64,000 bases of DNA from Brachypodius melanocephalos (lineage: Eukaryota; Chordata; Aves; Passeriformes; Pycnonotidae), in NCBI GenBank assembly GCA_013398615.1, contig VZSR01001685.1:4185019-4249018 (forward strand). The letters run 5' to 3'. This document shows positions 1 to 13,600 of the stretch, piece after piece. Made by a program: the position numbers and the translations under genes. A model generated the notes under the pieces. That model ran no database searches, was not told where the DNA came from, and saw nothing but the letters and a program-made list of their open reading frames with translations. How positions within the stretch are numbered: the first letter of the stretch is position 1; each line of letters begins with the position of its first letter.

Positions 1-1877
1 CTCCAGAGAGACATTCTGAGAAGGATAAGCCTAGGCAGTGTGAATGAATGTGCAACCCACTCTCCCAAGGGTTCCACACTGCATTAGTGGACTGCTGGAC
101 ACTGGTTGCATGAAAGGTGCAGACCTGTAGATTGTAGATCTGAAAACAATCACCCTCCCAGCCCAGCCTCAGCCACACTGGTACTCAGTAATGAAAGCTT
201 TTTGTGACAGATTTGTGCCCATTTGGGAAGCAGGATCATGAAACCCAGGACCATAAGCAACTTCTTTGCTCTATCCAGTTATAACCATTTTGTGTTACAG
301 GAGATGCTAAGGTTCTTTGGGAAACAAGTACCTCCTAGAACCTTATCATGGCCTTGGCATGGAGAAAGGATTCAGATTTTTTCTTTTAATATCCCCCCTG
401 ATACTAATCTGCTTAAAGTGCAGATGACTTTCTAGAAGTTAATCCCACCTGCAGCAGGAGGGAGATCAGACTACTTGCTTATTAAGAACTTTTAAATTGT
501 GACACAAGAGTCAGAAGCAGTGAAGTGTTCTGTCATCAAAGGAACAGCGGCCAATAGAAATTAGTCTGGGCACTTTGGGGCAGAAATAGTGTGATTTGAG
601 CTTTTTTTCTCCAATGACTAAAGCTAAACCGTGAATGACTGGCTGGATAAGCAAGAGTAGTGTCATTAACTACAGGGACATGGTGCAAGGGCAGTCTAGC
701 CACTAATTTTTCATGATTGGCCTGTGACAACAGATTTCCTGCTTACACATTGCTGGCTTATCCCAGTCTGTCACAACACAGTGTTTTCCAGGCTCTGACA
801 GAAGTGACAGTATGCTAAATGTTCCTTTTATTCTGCAGCTAAACTGGAGAAAGAAACACATTAAAGCTTGTCATGGTCTCCCAGAGATATGTATTTTATA
901 TTCATTGCTAGAGTGTAAATGACCTGTTTTGCAGGAAATATTCTATCCTGTTTTGAAAATACTTTCATTTCACTTTTAAGTTGTTTCAGCTCCCCACCTG
1001 TAAAGCTTATAATGAAGATGTGATGCTGACACCCAGGGGAACATAGGTATGAATGTAAATACACTGTATTAGTCTGTACCTCTCATTCAGAATGTTTCTT
1101 AAGGAGGCATCTGTTTAAATGAGACGTGAAACTTCGTGATGCAACATTCCCTCTGTGAATAATGTAGCAGAAACGTTCCAATGAATAACCATTGAAATGT
1201 GGGGGTTTCCAGCCATCCAGTTTAATAGTTTCTTCATGTGTCTGTGTTTATACATCAAACAGACTTCAAACAAAACAAAAAGAGAATAATATACAATTCA
1301 AGAAAATACCTAAAGCTATTACAGTTTTGGTTTCCCCTTAGTTGATTTACAGTTATGTACAAAACTGTCTTATTTGCAATACCCAGTGAAGATATAATGA
1401 TTTATTTACATTAGCTGGTGCCTTTCACTACGCAGTGGAACTGTCTCCTTTTGTCATTTATATTCATAGCTGCAAGAGCCAACATTTAGAGGATATTTAT
1501 GGATAGGATTAAGAGATGGACTGAAGGTATGATTCTGACTACTGACCACGAACATTCTCTGAAATCCAATTTTCCGATATAGCTGAAGGAAGGCTCCAGC
1601 CCCTAGTGCACTTAATATGACCAGTGTATCAGTCAGCATAATAACATTCCCTCTAGTGTCAGAGGGAGATATATGGGAGCTGGAGGAATAGTAAATTTTA
1701 AGCAGACAAAATGTAGAACTCTGGTGCTAAAGGTGCAGCTTAATTCTCCTGTCACAAACATCCTAAGTAAATGAACATGTAAAGTAGTATGTGGAGTGGA
1801 TACTTTCCATTTTCTCTTACACAAGAGATAAAATGAGGAGGGGAAAACTACAATTTTATCATAATATGCAAACTGTG
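1..1877. other. Intergenic, no gene seen
   Basis: AT-rich sequence with only short, unconserved open frames and no recognisable exon or repeat. MC2R, the usual neighbour of MC5R in vertebrates, is not present here; if synteny holds it would lie outside the left edge. Confidence 0.6.
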
Positions 1878-2150
1878 TCATAGAATCACTGAATAATTTG
1901 GGTTGGAAGGCAGCTGTGGAGGTAATCTGCTATTAGTGGTTGAAAGCAGAGTCAATTTCAAAGTTAGAGTCAGCTTTCAATTTAGTGCAGATGTTTCAGG
2001 GCCATGTCCAGTCAGGTTCTAAATATCTCTAAGATGGATTTTGCACAACCATTGAGCACCTGTTCACATATTTGACCACTCTTATGGCAAAAAAAGTTTC
2101 CTAAAACCCAATCAGGATTTTCACCTTGAATGTATAACCTAATATTCATG
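1878..2150 (-). mobile_element. CR1 LINE 3' fragment
   Basis: The left end reads as the reverse complement of a CR1 3' terminus: a catagaatcac start followed by gggttggaaggca, which is the tail and 'CCTTCCAACCC' signature of CR1. The body includes the usual 'CATGTCCAGTC' type segment. It is a short 5'-truncated copy lying in the minus orientation, with no coding capacity. The far boundary is approximate; weak CR1-like similarity may continue to about 2350. Confidence 0.75.
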
Positions 2151-3570
2151 GAATAAATCATAAACCTTCTATTGATAAAACAGAGGTTTACAGCATGTAT
2201 AAACCAACTATAACAAGCATTATTCTTTCAGATTTCAGAAGGAAGAGTTCATTTTTTTCAAGATATATTCAGATATCTGGTCAGTAGTTTACCACCATTT
2301 AAAATCTTTTCATAACTTAAATCACAGCACAAGATATGCACCATTCCTGATCATCAAGAAATATCAGAGTTGCACTTCCTCCCTCTTTTGTAAGCCCAGT
2401 ATTCTGCACATTACACAGCTCTTGCAGAACAGCAGGTTTATGAAAGCATGACTAGATGCAAACTACTCACACAAAAGGCAAGAGGGTTTCAGCTTAGAAT
2501 CCTCTCAACTAAGAGGAAATCTGTTTGCTTGGGGAGCAAAAGTCAGGACTCTGTTGTAGCTACGTGTGCCTGATGTTTTGAAATCCTTTTTTGCCATCGT
2601 CTGCCATGCCTTTCGATTATCAAACTTCTTTTGTCTCTCCCAACTTGAAATATACAATCTACAGTAACACAAGCTCTTCACAACAAAAAGGCTTTTCTAA
2701 TGTCTGTACACAAGTAGGCACTCACTCAATCTTTCCACCTCCACAAAACATTACATGAATATCTACGTGCTGTGTTCACTTTGCTTCCCTAGCCCCGGCA
2801 AATAAACAAAACAGACAAACTAGAATCAGCTCTATCTTCATATTCAGCCTTAAAATCCACCCGTGGTACATCTTGCTTCACAGTGATTTGAACACATATA
2901 GTCATATATGACGAAGTGCTGTATCCAGCCTGGAAAATCTCATGGTAACATTGGCTTCTTACACATCATGTATTTTGTGACAGTGACAGTCATGACGGGA
3001 ATACAAGACTGCTGATACGTGCACGTGTATTGATCACTACTGCTGACCAAGGTATGTGGAGCTGGATAATTGGAGCTACTTCTCTGATTTTACATCTTCA
3101 GAAGGAAATAGCAAAAAAACTCCATGTTGATTCTGTGCATCAAAACAAGCCATGCTTGTTTTTATCTAGAGGGAGAATTTATTTTTTTAATCTAGAGAGA
3201 CAACACCAAAAGAAACACACATTGGTGTGTTCATTCACATGGCAGAACTCACTCATTGCATTTAGCAGAAATAAAAATAAGGTTTTCCCTGTATAATCCT
3301 CTTATAAATTCCAACCTTCAACAGCATAAATGAGATTCAAAATATTCTTCATCCCCATAATACAGATGCACTGAGTAGCTCCAACCACCAGCATGGTGGA
3401 GGTGTGTGGAGGGAAAGAAATGTAAAATCACATGTGAAAAAAGGGTTTCTGATTGCTGCAGGAATCATGACAGCTGAATGGAGAAATTGTTCCATAGGCA
3501 TTTCAGCAGAATTACAGGATTCAGGAAGTTGTTGCCTTTCCATTCTCTTCCCTGGTTTGGTTTTGTTATC
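2151..3570. other. Intergenic, MC5R 3' flank
   Basis: No gene recognised. This is the downstream side of MC5R, which reads leftward. A possible poly(A) signal for MC5R (AATAAA on the minus strand, positions 3183-3178) lies about 390 bases beyond the stop codon; it is one motif match only and not evidence of actual use. Confidence 0.45.
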
Positions 3571-4548
3571 TTAATACTTGTTTGATAAGCCACAGAGCAT
3601 TCTCAGACTGTAGCAACAAATTATCTCTTTGAAAGTCTTCCTCATTTCCTGGCTACGAAAGGCGTAGATCAAGGGGTCGATCACGGAGTTGCACATAATG
3701 AGAATGAGGTACATGTTGAAGTGAGACATGAAGCAAACACAGTAGAGGTTTTGAGGGCAGGAGATCATCAGGATGAGATGAAGGAAGAATGGAGCCCAGC
3801 AAACAATGAAGATGCCAAGCAGCATAGTCAGAGTGATGGCTCCTTTCATGCTGGTTCTTTGACGGACAGAGTTGTACCCAGGCAAAGCAGCGATTTTCTT
3901 CACGTGAGTACGAGCCAGGAGGAACATATGGATGTACAGGGAGACCATGAGGAACAGCATGGTAAAAAACATAGTGATGAGACAAATGACCACATAAGTG
4001 GATTCGTAATAAAGAATGAAGATAATGCCACAGCCCGTGCAAAAGGTCCAGATGCATGCAATAATGAGCCCTGACCTCTTCACTGTCATGATGTTGTGAT
4101 AACGCAGGGCATAGAAGATTGTGATGTATCTGTCTACTGCTATAGCCAGCAAACTGCACATGGAAGCCACCACAGATATGCAGATCATGGAATCAAAGAC
4201 ATTGTCTATATGACGGACAAAGGCATCTTCCATAATGATGTGTCTATTGTTTATTAAGTATATGGTTATGGTCTCCCAGGCATTAGACACACTAACCAGC
4301 ATGTCAGCCACTGCTAAACTGCAAACAAAGAAATACATGGGTGAGTGCAAGTTCTTGTTCTTTACTATTGCACATATCACTAGGATGTTCTCAAGGAGGC
4401 TTACAACGCCCAGAGTCAGGAACACTTCAGCTGCGATGACCACTTGCTCGCACGGCGATGACTTGCTCTTCGCAGTAGGCACAGTAAAGTTGCTACTGAA
4501 GGCACTCAGGTTTAGTTCAGAGACATAGAATTGAGATGACGTGTTCAT
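3571..4548 (-). CDS. MC5R: Melanocortin 5 receptor
   Basis: This is an intact 325-residue class A G-protein-coupled receptor in one coding exon, the normal length and structure for MC5R. Known role of the family: it binds alpha-MSH/ACTH peptides at the plasma membrane and raises cAMP through Gs; MC5R acts in exocrine glands, skin and immune cells. Visible in the protein: three N-glycosylation sequons in the short N-terminus (N2, N13, N20), seven hydrophobic segments (about 38-61, 73-96, 116-138, 158-178, 185-210, 236-260, 272-296), the acidic ligand-pocket residues E92, D115 and D119, the DRY motif at 139-141, the melanocortin-type DPLIY at 291-295 in place of NPxxY, and a CC pair at 311-312 likely to be palmitoylated. 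The very short second extracellular loop is typical of melanocortin receptors. Identity as MC5R rather than MC3R or MC4R rests on overall likeness and on synteny with RNMT and FAM210A. No frameshift or missing key residue. The start ATG at 4548 gives the usual MNxS-type N-terminus. Confidence 0.97.
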   Translation of the reverse strand: MNTSSQFYVSELNLSAFSSNFTVPTAKSKSSPCEQVVIAAEVFLTLGVVSLLENILVICAIVKNKNLHSPMYFFVCSLAVADMLVSVSNAWETITIYLINNRHIIMEDAFVRHIDNVFDSMICISVVASMCSLLAIAVDRYITIFYALRYHNIMTVKRSGLIIACIWTFCTGCGIIFILYYESTYVVICLITMFFTMLFLMVSLYIHMFLLARTHVKKIAALPGYNSVRQRTSMKGAITLTMLLGIFIVCWAPFFLHLILMISCPQNLYCVCFMSHFNMYLILIMCNSVIDPLIYAFRSQEMRKTFKEIICCYSLRMLCGLSNKY

Positions 4549-4630
4549 CTCTGGGAGCTAACACGTTCTGTTCCTTCTGAAGGGTTTGCCAAGGACTGTG
4601 GTAAATGCATTTTCCAAAAGGCAGAAGATC
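4549..4630 (-). other. MC5R: MC5R 5'UTR with probable splice acceptor
   Basis: Just upstream of the MC5R start the minus strand reads a long T tract followed by GGCAG, with the exon side beginning at 4630. That is a strong acceptor configuration 82 bases before the ATG. It suggests, as in other melanocortin receptors, that the coding exon is joined to one or more separate 5'UTR exons further right. I could not identify the upstream exon. Confidence 0.4.
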
Positions 4631-7600
4631 CTGCCAAAAAAAAAAAATATATAGCATGAAGATTATGGGCAGAAGTTGACAATGTAAATACCAGCCACTT
4701 CTGTTTAATTTGGCTTGTCCATGTCCCACCACATTCCTGCACTGATTCTAAATTAAACTTTGGTTGGCTCAGAGATTTTCTACCTATCCTTACTGGGAAA
4801 TTAAAATCACAAACTGGTGAAAAGACTAATGCACTCTTCATTCACAGTTTTGTTTATTCTATCTGGTTCCCTGGAATACTTTCCCAGAATGTCCTGGAAA
4901 TTCTGCTGAAAAACAAACAAAAACCAGTTTTCCCAGTCCCAGCTCTCAGACCCCAGAAATGCAGGAGGATGTAGTATTAGGTCCAGCAGAAACTGCTCAC
5001 TTGAACACAATATAAAGAAGTTTCTATTGTTGACACAATAAAGAATTGAACATTTTCAGTAAAAGATTTAAATGCTTTCCTGACCTTTGCACATTTAATT
5101 TGGCATGAACTCTATCATAAACAGCTTATCCGTGCAGTGTTAACATGCTCGTTTAAAAGCATGGTATTAAACACCTAACCAAGGCAAATCCATGCATTTC
5201 AGGATACACTAAGGTTACAGAATTGGTGTGGGTAGAATTCTATTGTAAATGAAGCTTTCTCTTCCAAATCAAGAATATTTTATTCAGTGGTCTTCCGGGA
5301 ATGACAACATTTATGGAAAGTTGTAAGTCATCATATTTTTAATAAAGGGAACATTTAGAGCTGATTGTCAGTGACTTGTTGGAAATAAAATTCAAAGCAT
5401 ATTATGCTAAACAATTTTCAGTTTTAAAAAGCCACTTTTTATTTGCAATCAAGAATTAACTGTACCTATTTACCAGTGCTGATCCTTCAGCTGCTTTTCC
5501 TCTTCATCGTCTGCAACGTTTCCTCCAGGGAACTGAAGTTTTAGCCCCCCTGACATGTGGGGCTGGGCACTCCTTGGTGGCAAAAGATGAAGAAAAGCAG
5601 AGGGAAAGGAATTAGTAAATCCATAGAGTCAAAGCTGACCACGTATAAATTACTTACTGTGCAACTGCCTTTTTATAGACTCCAAGCAATAATGACTTCA
5701 GTACTCAAACTGTGGCTCCTCCTCCCCTTCTTTGCCCCTCTGGACTTCTCTCTCCACAGATCTCAAAGCAAAGGCTTAGGTTTTTACTACCATCTAGTGG
5801 CCTTCCCCTCTCTTTCAAACTGAACAGGGTTTCTGATCTGAAATTCATTATGAGCTTTCTATAATATTAAAGGGGAAAATATATTTGATGTGCTCCTTTC
5901 CTTCATTTGTTTGCTTTCTTTACTGTTTGTAGTACACTGACAATGGGTTCATCCTGCAATAGTTCTCCAAAAGAGGAGGAAAGATCATTATTGAAGTGAG
6001 AGGCTTATTTATTGTTATAAACATTTTTCTCATATTCAGCTTTGCTGGGTTTTTTTCAGAAACAAGAACCTTACTGTTGCAAAACTTAGAGAACATACAG
6101 TCAAAGCCACCGCACCGCTGAGAGAAAATATATTTAAATAATTTGTATTAAAACAATTGAACAAATAAATGTCTGTGTTCTGTACCCCTTGCTAGAATAG
6201 AGATTTCAAGGTGAAAATGGAAGGAGCAGTGTGTCACGCCAGGGGCTCCCAAAGATGGATGTGAATTCCTCCAGGGGGCCAAAAGCTGGTAAACTCAGTG
6301 CTCAGTACTCCAGTGGCTGAAGTTCCTCTGTGGGTCTAGCAGTCAGGCAGCCAATGCTCCTTCTGGGCCTTGCCCAAAAGGGGGCAAAATCAGTTCAAGT
6401 CTTTAGCAAATGGTCCCTGCTTTCAGGTGCAGTCTGGGGAATGCAGAGCACACACATTCCTGACACTGCCAAATGCCCTTCTTCTGAGCTGCTCACCAGA
6501 CACTCAGATACCATGCAGCATTTGAAGTGAACTCGACACAAGAAGTCTCTGCTTCTCCAAACCACCACTTTTCCAAAAATTAGTGAGTTGAGGTTTTTTA
6601 TGGTGTATAACAGATTCAAATGCTTCTTTTCAATCTACAGCATTTTTCATAAAGCATCACCACCACCAACAAATCCCAATTTCGTTGTTATATCCTGGGC
6701 CACTTCTGTGTTTTCAGTGTTCAGCTAAGGTTTATCATTGAAAAGCAGATAAATCCCTATTTCTAATTACTATATTCAACAGAGGTTTCTCTATTGTCAC
6801 TGCTGGCTTCACTCTAACCCTTCACTCTAGGGATGCAGAAACACCTGGCCCATTATATGAAATATTTTTATGTACAAATAGTCTCTGCACCAAAGGTGGC
6901 AGTGAAAAGCATTTTTTTATCATTTTGAGTAAAATGGCTCTTTTAGCATTATAGAGTTACAGTCAGGAGATGAACTTTACCTATCCCTTCTCTCCAACAC
7001 TGGAAAGAAAATTTAGATTATCACAAACTAGAGGTCACAAACTATGCTCAAGTGCAGCTGTTAAATCCAAGTGGATAATGCCAGCTGCTGAACACACACA
7101 CACTCCCTGCTGTATCTCATTTGTGTGCCAGTTCTGAGCTCTTCGTTCTTTGCTGTGACCAAAAGAAAAGAATAGAGAAAGATCATCTGCATTTCTCTTT
7201 CTGTTCTTTAATGTAAAGCACATTTTTAGTTAACTTACCTTAGTGAACTTTGGTTATCCTTTGCATAGCTTTTGATTTTCCCATTGCAGATCCTGGGAGT
7301 CAGATACCTAACAGTGAAAACTTTACTTGTTCCTGTTTTTTTATATCTACCAAGAACTGTGCAGACATTGTACTCTTTCCCTTTCCAATTACTACTCTTG
7401 CAGTGTCCCAGCTTGGAGGGGTTTTTTGTATATCACATTGTCTCTTGTTAAATTATGTTTTTTCCATTTACAAATTCCTCTGTATGTTCAGTTTAACAAA
7501 GTTCTTTGCAGTCCAGCTTAACTGCTTTTAAGAAGTGTTCAGTACCTGGTAGGCTCAATAAAGCAGCCAATTGCAGGAAATAAATTACACATCAGACTGG

Positions 7601-10600
7601 GTGGTTTGGCTGTTATTCCTTAGAGCAATGCCAAGTTTCTTACATATAAATTATGAATCAGCATTTGGATTCTTTTTCCACAAGCCAGACACTGCAGGTG
7701 TAAACCTTGGTACAATTGCCTCTGCCACACAAAAAACCTCCCCTATTTACAAAGCTTGCGGAAAAATTGCCTGTCTGGAAACTGATTAGTGATACAGATG
7801 CTTTTTTTTATGTTAGAGGATGAAATGAAAAAAATACTTCACTTTCCCCCTCTCTCCTCCCTCCAAAAAAGGAGTTTTATCATTATATTGCTGAAGAAAG
7901 CAGATCTTTAGTTTTATAGCTTGACAAGAAGCTAACTGAAGGAGCACCCAAACAGCAGTGAGAGGAGGCAGGAAAGTGAGTTATAAAGATTTGAAGTAAA
8001 GGGGTATGGGAGCTGATCTTTGGATTCTCTTGGGAAGAATCCAAGAACAGCTTCCCACCTGCAGGACTCTTGAACGAATAGGCTTGTCTTTCAGATGTTC
8101 ATGATCTCAATGTTCAGCTCCCTCGACCAAGAAATTTCTTTGCCTTCCAGGAAAAGACGTCGGAAGTGCTACAGAAAGACATCAGTGAATAGAAGACAGA
8201 AGTAAAATAGGATTCTGGCAGAAAAAGAGATGCCAGGGCCTGTCTCAGTCGCATGCCATTCTTTTCAGTGGTGAAGTGGTGAGAAAGAGCAGAAGCCACT
8301 CCAGGTACGTATTTGCCTCTCAGGCTTTGTCAGAAGCAGATTGGGAGCCATGACAACTCCAGCAGAAACAGCTGAGCCCTGCTTGCCATCAGCACCAGCA
8401 GGGATCCTGGCCAGAGCTGCCCTTGGCCCTGCACACCCGCTGGAACTACACTGACACCTAGGGCAAGCTACATCCTGTCAAAACCAGCAGGGAATTGCTA
8501 CCTGCATGATAGCAAGATACTGGTTTTATCAATACATGGATAATTGAGGCCAATGGAAGGACGTGCTCCCAGAGAAGTTTCTGTAGAAGAGCCGGTTACA
8601 CTCAGATGCATTCCGATATAAATCTCTGCTAACCTTAACAGGTTCAGAGAAGACTGTTAGTGGTGTTAATAAAAATTTACCAAACTTTTCTAGTGCTAAT
8701 ACATTTAAGCAATTCAATTCCAGTATCCTTCTGCAGCTCTTTTTTATCAATTTGATGAAAATGCCTTTGTTGCACATAACATAACTGGGATTGGTGCTAT
8801 AGGCCTATTTACAAAATCCTTCTTCTGTCTAATTCTTGCCTACGTTGTCATCAGCATAATATTTCAAAGTCACAGAGGATCCTTCCAGACTGCTCTAAGA
8901 GATCTAAGAGATAACCTGTGGATAAACCAAAAGGGAAGGTCATGGCCTTCTCTGCATTCAAATCACATAATAAATGTTCTTCAGTTTCTCAGACTGAGAA
9001 AACTATTTGTCCTGGCCCTTGAGTGTACTGAGTAGCCTTGTATGAGCCCCATCAAGGTCCCCACTGTTAGCTCCTCAGCATTACAGTCAGTTAGCCTTCA
9101 GTAAAGACAGTCAATTAATTGAGATTTTAAATTTAATTTTTTAAAAAAAAGCATTATTACTTCTTGTCCTGAAATAAAAAAGCTGGATGGAGTGATGACA
9201 GACTGCTGGTGTTTCAGTCCCCTTGCCTGCCCAGGGGATGTCTGGAAGCCTAAAAGTTAGGCTTTGCAGTAAGCAGTGGCATAGTGAACATTTTCTTTTC
9301 CATCATGGCCCTAATCTTCAAATCAACATCTGACTTTTTTTTTTTTCAGAAAGAAAAGGAAGTCTGAAAAATGACATCAAAATATCAAGCCATCTGTGTC
9401 CTGTTAAAGGGTAGGATCAGCCATACTTGGCATGACTGCACTAGCACTTTTGACCATCAACCCTTTCACCTGAGTCCTTCAAAATGGTCTGAGACAGTCT
9501 CTGGCAACTCACAATTAGTCCTTATCAGTGGTGTTCTTGCATTAAAGTGCAAAGCTGAGGAAGATGCACTATAGTACAAAAGGCATTTAAGAAAGATTTA
9601 TCCAAATAACCTAAAATCGATGATGTTGTAACCAGCCTCCCAAAGTGTAAAAGAGTAATAAGAGGTTTAGTAACCCTCATTTTTATGTGCCACTAATTGG
9701 AGCAGTGAATCATCCCCTAGCCTTTTGTTAGAGGATGGGTCAGCAGTACAGACCTGGTGAATCAGAAGTGCCAGCTGCAGTCCCCACAGGGCACAGATAA
9801 CCAGCAGGAGAATGTAGAAAATTTCTGACAGAAAAGAGAGATAATTCCATAATCTACAAACAGACTGGGATAAAGGAAAAAACAAACCAGCAGGTGCTGA
9901 TTTGATGCTTCTTTCTGGAAGGACTGCTTGGGACCCCAGAGTAATGTAAAACCCTTTAAAGGACCTCAGCAGGTTGGAGAGATGAGCAGAGAAGAACAGT
10001 CTGAAATACAACAGAGGCAAATGCAGGGTGCTACTACAAAGAGCAAGCCTTCCAAACACAGTGCACTGTGCTTAGATCATCCTTCCCCACTTTCTTTTAG
10101 TACAAAGTCTATGCTCAAGTCCACTTTCTTTGAGTGTAAAGAGGCATGCGTTCCTTGGAATAAGTGGAATTCCGATTTCTGATTTTTTAATAAACTACTG
10201 GTCTAAAAGATCTCTTGAAAAGCTGCTCACTTGCATCTTCTTTTCCTCCAGATAAGCAGAGGAGCACAGCATGAACCCTCCCCTGGGAGCACTGCGTTTC
10301 CCATCCTGGCCTGGCTGCTTGGTTTGAGCAGAGAGCTTTGACAACTCGGTGTCTCTGTCCTGTGCTGTCTCTCTAGTCAGGTGTTGGCAATTCAGCACAG
10401 CAGGAACATGGAAAGGTAACAAAGCAGCTGAAGGAAAACCTCAAGGAGGTGCACAGTGAGGATGATCCTTAACTCTCTGTCTCACAGAGGCATTGCTGCA
10501 CAAAGAAAACTGCAGGTGCAGTAATGTGTGCATGCTGCTCCCATCAAAGCAAGTGCAAACGCCTCTGATTCGATGCACATGATAACTAAGCATAGATCCA

Positions 10601-13600
10601 TGTGCTACACAGGCAGTTTTGAAGAACACACTGGCAGCAATATCAATATTTGTCTCTTTAGAAGCAGTGCCAGTGCCAATCTCGGTACTGATATGTAGGT
10701 TCTTTCCTCACTCTCTGTTCAGGTCGGCAAAAAATGCAGCTACTTCCTATTTAATGAAGTGTCTAAGTGCACCAGGAAGGAGAATTAAATAATAGCCATT
10801 TAGCTCAGAACTCAATTTTTTCTGTCAGGCCCTTACTACACTATGTTTTCTGATCTTTATGGCAATAAAAGCTTGCAATAAGCAGCATCTTGTTATGTCA
10901 GGATTTTTTTTTAAATCATTGTATCCTAACAGAAAAAAATAAGCCATATTGTTTCAGAAGTTGGAATTATTTTCCTTCTAGCATTCACCTGCTAAGGAGT
11001 GAAAGGGTGGAGTATTGCCACGGCTGAAAAGAAAGTTGTCAAAATTAAAAAGGTAAATTATGTTAGCCAGAAGCAAAGAGACTTGCAGAAAGGAAAATAG
11101 TTCAGTATCCAATCTGAACCCAGAATATCTTCTATACTGCAGTAACCAGTGCATGCAGTTGTATCATTGAGAACTTAAATCAGTTTACAACAAAACACTG
11201 TCCTCAACAGTAAGCTGTTTGCTGACATACAAAAATCAAGTGACTCTCATGGTCCTCCCAGATTCCTGGCATTTAAAATTTCGAGTGTCATAAATCCCTC
11301 CCAAAAGCAGGAACTGTGTGTCCTGCTATACTTGGTGTCTGACCCAGTGTTAAAAGCAAAGCAGAACCTGAGAAAACTCTCATCATACTGATTTGGTGAG
11401 GCTGCTGCTATGATGCACTTTCTGGCTCTCCTGTGTTCACAAAAAAAGAAGATCAGATTATAATTTCCTCTGAGCATGTTTTGAAACATGAACAGAAACC
11501 CCTTTCCTTTCTCTCTCCCTACCCAAACAAACCAACCAACCACAACACAAGAAACATCAAATGCTTTCAGAGAGAGGACAAGCAAGCCCCGGTTCTGATG
11601 AAATTTAACCTTGAGCCAGTGCATGGATTAATCATTCAGTAAGAGGGATGGCAGATTTTTGTCTCCTAGGAATCACTTGCTGTTGGATGAGTTGGGAAAT
11701 CAGTTTCTGAAAGAGCTAAGATGGACTGTGCAATGGTTACTCAACTAAATTACATTTCTTCATTCCATCTCTAGTGGCCAATAAATAAAAAGAAAAAAAA
11801 AAAAAGGTACTTGGAATTTAAATTTTTATTACTTTCTGTTGTTGAGCTCCTCATTAATTATAGGGTGGAGGTCAATGCTGGCTAAACATCACAGCCTTCA
11901 AAATGGTGAATACATGCATCTTTGTAAAAGTGCTTATTAAAGATGTTGAATACCTACCATGCACATCAAATTCCAACGGCTAATTGAAAGCAGGGGTTGA
12001 AATATTTCCATTTGGGGGATGAGGGATAAACCCCTCAAACTTGTGGGCAAAAAATTAAGATTTAATCTTAAGGAAAAATCTATTTTTCTTTCCTGTGAAT
12101 CTGTACTTTGGGTGTCAGCCTCTATGGCCTCCAGGGCTGACAGCCAGAAAACTCCAGCACTCTTCAAGGAATTCCCTGGGGGGCTGAGAAGGAAGATACA
12201 ATTGTGTAGATCTTTCACCAGAATATGGCAGGAGCTTCTGTTCCACATGCCCATGCAAGACACACTGATGGACCAGGAGTTTGGTACTACCAAAGCAACA
12301 CAACCCTCTAGTTCTGGAGACTCCTTGTATTCCTTGGACCCTCCTCTGGGTATATAAACCCACCACCCATGTTGTAACTGAGATTTAAAGGATTTCACTT
12401 GTTAGCATAATGCCATTAACGTCATATAGAGCTGCAGAGATTCCTAAAACCAAGTATACTTTTGTTGATATATCCCAGTCTGTCAATGATAAGTTCATAA
12501 GAAAAATTTCCTGAAAGCCAGCAGGGAACAATTAAAGTCTGAATAATTACAGATGCACAAATTTGTAGCAAAGAATTAACCTCTCCAGGGGAAAAAAAAG
12601 GGTTCAGGCAAAGTAGTAGCTCTGTAGTAAATTTATATATATGCAAATATTTTTTATTCAACAGAAAGGGACAAGTTAATCCAAAGATTTAGATGGATTA
12701 GAACAATCAGGACAAAGGGATCTTCAACTCTCCTGACTTTTCTCCAGAGAATAAATTTGCAGGGAGAGAAACTTCACAGGTTTTTCTTCAAAAGATGAAA
12801 CAAAAGGAGCAATAAGAGAGAAATTTCCAGCAATGAGAAAGAAACTTGGTCAATAAATATCTCAATTTTATAAACAGAATTCATATTGACCAGCAGGACC
12901 AACATTACCAAGTTCAATGATAATTGAACCATTTCTGAAAAATAGGAAATACAAAGTATACTTCCCAATATAACACAAATTCAGGCTTAGCAGTAGGACA
13001 GTTGGAGCTTTTTCTTAATACACAATGAGAAATAAACTAGAGAAAATCAATTATCTCTTTGAGCATGTTCATAATTTGAGGTTTACAATAAGCTGATGTT
13101 TTTGATGCTGAGCTAAAATTAACTGCTACTAACAGTGACTATAGCCATGAGAAAACAAAACAATGCTACAAGTAAACAGTATTCTTTTTCAGGTTTACAA
13201 AAGACTATTTTATTCAGACTAAGCAAGACTAGGAAAAAAAATTGCACTGGTTCTCAGTTATAAATAATACAATTAATTAAAATACAAAGGCAAATGAAAG
13301 TTTAATATTACAGCATTTATAAGAGAGATCATTTAATCAACTAATGAAATTTCCACCTCTTCATCTTCATTAGTCTTTCTAAATGGTAGTAAATTTATCA
13401 GTAACTAGATGGAAGAATAGTCTCTTTAAATTATTTTGAGATTATGACAGCAGGTTCATGAAGTGCCAGAGAATAACAAGAAGGCCTTGGCAATTGCTTG
13501 AAAAGCTGTATCCTCTACAAGTTAGAGGATACAGTGAGAAGAAGTTCAGGACTCCTGATTCTGTGGAACAGATATATTTTTTTATCCTGATGGTTTGTGC

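Noticed and set aside
3721..4074. 117-codon open frame opposite MC5R, plus other frames at 3653-4528
   Set aside because: They are shadows of the MC5R coding strand; the codon pattern and conserved protein are on the minus strand only.
9667..10059. 130-codon minus frame with hydrophobic stretches
   Set aside because: No recognisable family, no splice context, and the hydrophobicity fits translation of AT-rich DNA.
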